Source: G963677445 sp963678275 (lineage in GTDB: Bacteria > Bacteroidota > Ignavibacteria > Ignavibacteriales > Melioribacteraceae). From it: a DNA stretch of 64,000 nucleotides. Positions 62,653 through 64,000 of the stretch are shown piece by piece. The notes under the pieces were generated by a model that had not been told where the DNA came from, made no database searches, and saw only the letters and a program-made list of their open reading frames with translations. A program made the translations under genes and the position numbers. Position 1 is the first letter of the stretch, and each line of letters begins with the position of its first letter. Location: NCBI GenBank assembly GCA_963678275.1, contig OY782765.1, positions 5,394,001 through 5,458,000 of the forward strand, in the 5' to 3' direction.

Positions 62653-64000
62653 ATGAGGAAATCAAACAATTTAACAATGAAAATTATTTCAATATTTGTG
62701 GTATTTATTTTTATTTCCGGCGCTGGCATTTTCGCGCAGGGTATAATTGTCGACCATAACTGCACAGATATCACCCTCATACCGGAGGAAGCCATAGTTC
62801 AGGCAAAATCGGTTTTGCATATTGGGTATGGTCATACCTCTCATGGAAGCCAGATAACAACCGGCATGGATGGTCTGGTCGGTTTCGCCAATAACGGGGG
62901 ACTGGGGCTCTCCTTACCAGAGGATATTTTCGAATGGAATAACGGCGGGACTAACGGCGCCCTGGACCTTGAGGAAGGGGACGGATATGGAAGCGGCTGG
63001 CTGGATCACGACTGCGGCTACTACCCCGACTGGGTGAATGAAACAAGGGAATACCTCGATGACGCTTCTCATGCCGATGTAAATGTTATTATATGGTCCT
63101 GGTGCGGGCAGGCTTCGGGATATTCCGAACAGAATATGATCGATTATTATTTATCGCCTATGACTCAGCTTGAACTTGAATACCCCGATGTCACGTTTGT
63201 ATATATGACCGGTCACGCGGATGGGTCAGGACTGGAGGGCAACCTGCACATCAGGAATCAACAGATCAGGAATTACTGTATAACAAATGGCAAGGTTCTA
63301 TACGATTTTTATGATATTGAATGTTACGATCCCGATAACAGCTATTTTGGCGATAAATATGTCAATGATGATTGTTCTTACACAGGAGGGAACTGGGCTT
63401 TAGAATGGCAGGCAATTCATACCGAAGGAATCGACTGGTTTAATTGCTCACCGGCGCATACCCAGGCGTTAAACGGCAACCAGAAAGCATATACAGCATG
63501 GTGGTTATGGGCGAGACTTGGCGGATGGGACCCAAACGCTATTCCGGTTGAACTCACCTCCTTTAACGCCAATATAAAGGACAATGCTGTTGAATTGATA
63601 TGGTCAACCGCCACAGAAACAAATAATTACGGATTTTCGGTGGAAAGAAAAAATGGCGCCGCCCGATTTAATCCGATTGCATTTGTTAATGGCAGCGGGA
63701 CAACAACCGATATATCAGATTATTCATATACAGATATTTATCCTCCCGCGGGAATAATTGAGTACAGGCTGAAACAAATTGATTTCAACGGCGCGTTTCA
63801 ATATTCTGAGATACTTCAGGTAAACTATGCCACACCTGAAGAATTTGTGCTTTCACAGAATTACCCCAATCCCTTTAATCCCTCAACAGTTATTAGTATG
63901 CGGATAGCGGCTGACTGCCGGGTAAAACTAAATATATATGATATTCAGGGCAGACTTGTCAGCGAATTGATTGATGAGAACCTGTCCGCGGGAGTACATG
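62653..64000 (+). CDS. Secreted SGNH-like protein with C-terminal sorting domain (right edge)
   Basis: 449 codons, no stop, so the C-terminus is cut. Signal peptide about 1-28 (MKIISIFVVFIFISGAGIFAQ); CAGGAG before the ATG. Residues about 50-300 have HIGYGHTSHGSQ, VNVIIWSWCGQASGYS, VTFVYMTGHADGSG and YDFYDIECYDPD; the layout resembles a GDSL/SGNH-type hydrolase, but the family is not certain. Then an ELTSFNANIKDNAVELIWSTATETNNYGF Fn3-like stalk, and VLSQNYPNPFNPSTVISM, the sorting-domain signature of FCB-group secreted proteins. Confidence 0.85.
   Translation, partial: MRKSNNLTMKIISIFVVFIFISGAGIFAQGIIVDHNCTDITLIPEEAIVQAKSVLHIGYGHTSHGSQITTGMDGLVGFANNGGLGLSLPEDIFEWNNGGTNGALDLEEGDGYGSGWLDHDCGYYPDWVNETREYLDDASHADVNVIIWSWCGQASGYSEQNMIDYYLSPMTQLELEYPDVTFVYMTGHADGSGLEGNLHIRNQQIRNYCITNGKVLYDFYDIECYDPDNSYFGDKYVNDDCSYTGGNWALEWQAIHTEGIDWFNCSPAHTQALNGNQKAYTAWWLWARLGGWDPNAIPVELTSFNANIKDNAVELIWSTATETNNYGFSVERKNGAARFNPIAFVNGSGTTTDISDYSYTDIYPPAGIIEYRLKQIDFNGAFQYSEILQVNYATPEEFVLSQNYPNPFNPSTVISMRIAADCRVKLNIYDIQGRLVSELIDENLSAGVH

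Noticed and set aside
1..64000. tRNA, rRNA, insertion sequence or prophage genes
   Set aside because: None was recognised by eye: no transposase or integrase reading frame and no tRNA cloverleaf. A tRNAscan-SE and ISfinder search would be decisive.

Overview
The window looks like a chromosomal piece of a bacterium of the FCB superphylum (Bacteroidota/Ignavibacteriota relatives). Support: a secreted protein at the right edge ends in the QNYPNPFNPST type of C-terminal sorting domain; there is a GWxTD-family lipoprotein, a GH97 (SusB-type) glucosidase, Bacteroidota-style Crp/Fnr regulators and a bacterial RRM protein. The genus cannot be fixed from sequence alone. No rRNA, tRNA, CRISPR array, prophage or transposase gene was seen.

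Layout. 1-5.3 kb: a 5'-complete GH97 gene cut by the left edge, then a coupled pair of membrane-anchored solute-binding protein and histidine kinase. 5.4-15.1 kb: mixed small genes (DUF695-RraB fusion, RsbRD-type domain protein, NmrA-like/serine hydrolase pair, zinc-finger DUF2007 protein, VOC protein, PIN toxin-antitoxin pair, DUF5131 protein with a small Cys protein), bracketed by inverted copies of one long repeat. 15.9-18.4 kb: a Crp/Fnr regulator divergent from hcp, with a perfect 18-bp palindrome between them. 18.5-23.6 kb: SpoIIAA-like protein, TPR-TlpA thioredoxin, GWxTD lipoprotein and a Yip1-like membrane protein.

23.9-31.1 kb: the most unusual part. It is a tightly coupled four-gene cassette, visibly richer in A/T than its flanks, encoding (i) S1-like RNA-binding domains fused to a receiver, a GAF-like region and a histidine kinase, (ii) a 1218-residue receiver-PAS-multiGAF-kinase whose ATP-binding G1 box is degenerate, (iii) a lone receiver and (iv) a two-TM coiled-coil protein with a helical C-terminal domain. 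I recognise no named system with this set.

31.1-42.3 kb: DUF4342 protein, gatB, a 2.3-kb repeat field, a compact riboflavin operon (GAF protein-ribD-ribE-ribBA-ribH) and a metallophosphoesterase. 42.5-48 kb: a nonulosonate-like sugar locus (GT-B-like protein, SpsF-type cytidylyltransferase, class III aminotransferase, SDR, KdsC-like phosphatase, NeuB lacking the SAF domain). 48-50.7 kb: a fatty acid hydroxylase-type protein and a fused PlsC/OlsB-type acyltransferase, probably acting on membrane lipid. 50.7-53.2 kb: a repeat field with a 366-bp tandem array. 53.2-64 kb: YkgJ-type Cys protein, small unknowns, RRM protein, a membrane protein, a Crp/Fnr-OMP-SDR-DUF4386 run (the last broken by one in-frame TGA), a class 3 lipase and the secreted sorting-domain protein.

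Intergenic DNA is dense in several interspersed repeat families (here A, C, D and the 366-bp unit) made of hairpins and shared end modules. Several copies sit flush against, or supply, the stop codons of neighbouring genes.
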